Below, one piece after another: positions 63,605 through 64,000 of a DNA stretch of 64,000 nucleotides (positions are counted from its first letter, which is position 1; each line of letters begins with the position of its first letter). The notes under the pieces are model-generated. The model saw only the letters and a program-made list of their open reading frames with translations, searched no databases and was not told where the DNA came from. The stretch is from Duganella sp. CF402. GTDB lineage: Bacteria > Pseudomonadota > Gammaproteobacteria > Burkholderiales > Burkholderiaceae_D. Location of the stretch: the NCBI RefSeq assembly GCF_900109645.1, contig NZ_FOBG01000002.1, positions 806,001-870,000 of the forward strand, given 5' to 3'. Made by a program: the position numbers and the translations under genes.

Positions 63605-64000
63605 TTTTACTGATCGACGCCGGCAACACCCGCGTCAAATGGGCGCTGACGGCATCGGATGCGCCGCTGGGTGAATGGACCGCGCACGGCGCCGCCGCCC
63701 ACGCGGACACGCCGCAGCTGGAACTGGCCTGGTGCGAAACCGCCAGCACGCACGGCGTCAGCCGCGTCGTCATCGCCAACGTGGCCGGCAACGCGCTGCG
63801 CGTGCAGCTGGAATACGTGCTGCAGCGCTGCCTGCCCGACGTCGCGGTGGAGTGGTTTGCCTCGCTGCCGGTGCTGGCCGGCGTCACCAACGGCTACCGC
63901 AGTCCATCGCAGCTGGGCTGCGACCGGTTCGCCGCCGCCATCGCCGGCCATGCGCTGGCGCCGGGCGTGCGCGCCATCGTGGTCAACTGCGGCACCGCCA
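63601..64000 (+). CDS. coaX: Type III pantothenate kinase (3' end missing)
   Basis: The first 133 codons of coaX, cut by the right edge. The ASKHA-type phosphate-1 loop 'LIDAGNTRVKWAL' with D6 and the 'GCDRFAAAIAGHAL' motif identify the family, which makes 4'-phosphopantothenate in CoA synthesis and is insensitive to CoA feedback. The start is overlapped with the birA stop (ATGA at 63601-63604); the birA-coaX pair is conserved in betaproteobacteria. Confidence 0.93.
   Translation, partial: MILLIDAGNTRVKWALTASDAPLGEWTAHGAAAHADTPQLELAWCETASTHGVSRVVIANVAGNALRVQLEYVLQRCLPDVAVEWFASLPVLAGVTNGYRSPSQLGCDRFAAAIAGHALAPGVRAIVVNCGTA

Overview
The window looks like a chromosome segment from a high-GC betaproteobacterium of the Oxalobacteraceae (Massilia/Duganella/Janthinobacterium type). 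This rests on gene content and synteny: rplM-rpsI next to argC and erpA, dprA-smg-topB beside def-fmt, rsmB with a DUF4390 gene and an NtrY/NtrX-like two-component pair, a DUF3567 gene, birA-coaX, and many chemoreceptors. The assignment is inference; there is no rRNA or other marker here. No tRNA, rRNA, CRISPR array, integrase or transposase gene was seen.

Layout. 1-4.3 kb: an operon of a YCF48-like beta-propeller (cut by the left edge), an RND/MMPL transporter and an AraC-type regulator. 4.3-12.1 kb: a Tat-exported TolB-like propeller protein, a chemoreceptor overlapping an MFS exporter gene and a lactonase gene, then a TetR regulator divergent from a Tet(X)-like flavin monooxygenase with a visible operator. 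12.1-16.6 kb: erpA, argC, rplM-rpsI, an OsmC protein and coq7. 16.7-23.3 kb: two ABC exporter systems, the second with a permease fused to an M1 aminopeptidase. 23.4-28.3 kb: a chemoreceptor, a Ser/Ala-rich protein, a LysR regulator divergent from a medium-chain oxidoreductase, and an exported protein of unknown function.

28.3-33.3 kb is an accessory region. It appears less GC-rich by eye and holds about ten small, mostly unknown genes, nearly all on the minus strand. They include a hicAB toxin-antitoxin pair, a shortened Coq7 paralogue, and several imperfect palindromes resembling integron attC sites. No integrase is present, so it may be a cassette array lacking an integrase.

33.4-46 kb: topB, smg, dprA, a LysM protein, def-fmt, a nitroreductase, two exported proteins, and a chemoreceptor gene interrupted by an in-frame amber codon, followed by a DsbA-like isomerase. 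46-53 kb: metH, an SPW-repeat membrane protein, an EAL/HDOD protein, a class II glutamine amidotransferase and a DUF3567 protein. 53-58.7 kb is a minus-strand cluster: rsmB, DUF4390, an NtrY-like kinase, an NtrX-like regulator lacking the AAA+ domain, and a CobW-like protein lacking the P-loop lysine. 58.9-64 kb: argS, a SPOR protein, dsbA, an SDR, birA and coaX (cut by the right edge), tightly packed.

Intergenic repeats are prominent. Three long inverted repeats share an outer end resembling TTCGGGGTCAG (6.2, 15.3 and 46.1 kb), and two shorter REP-like palindromes occur at 23.3 and 50.6 kb.
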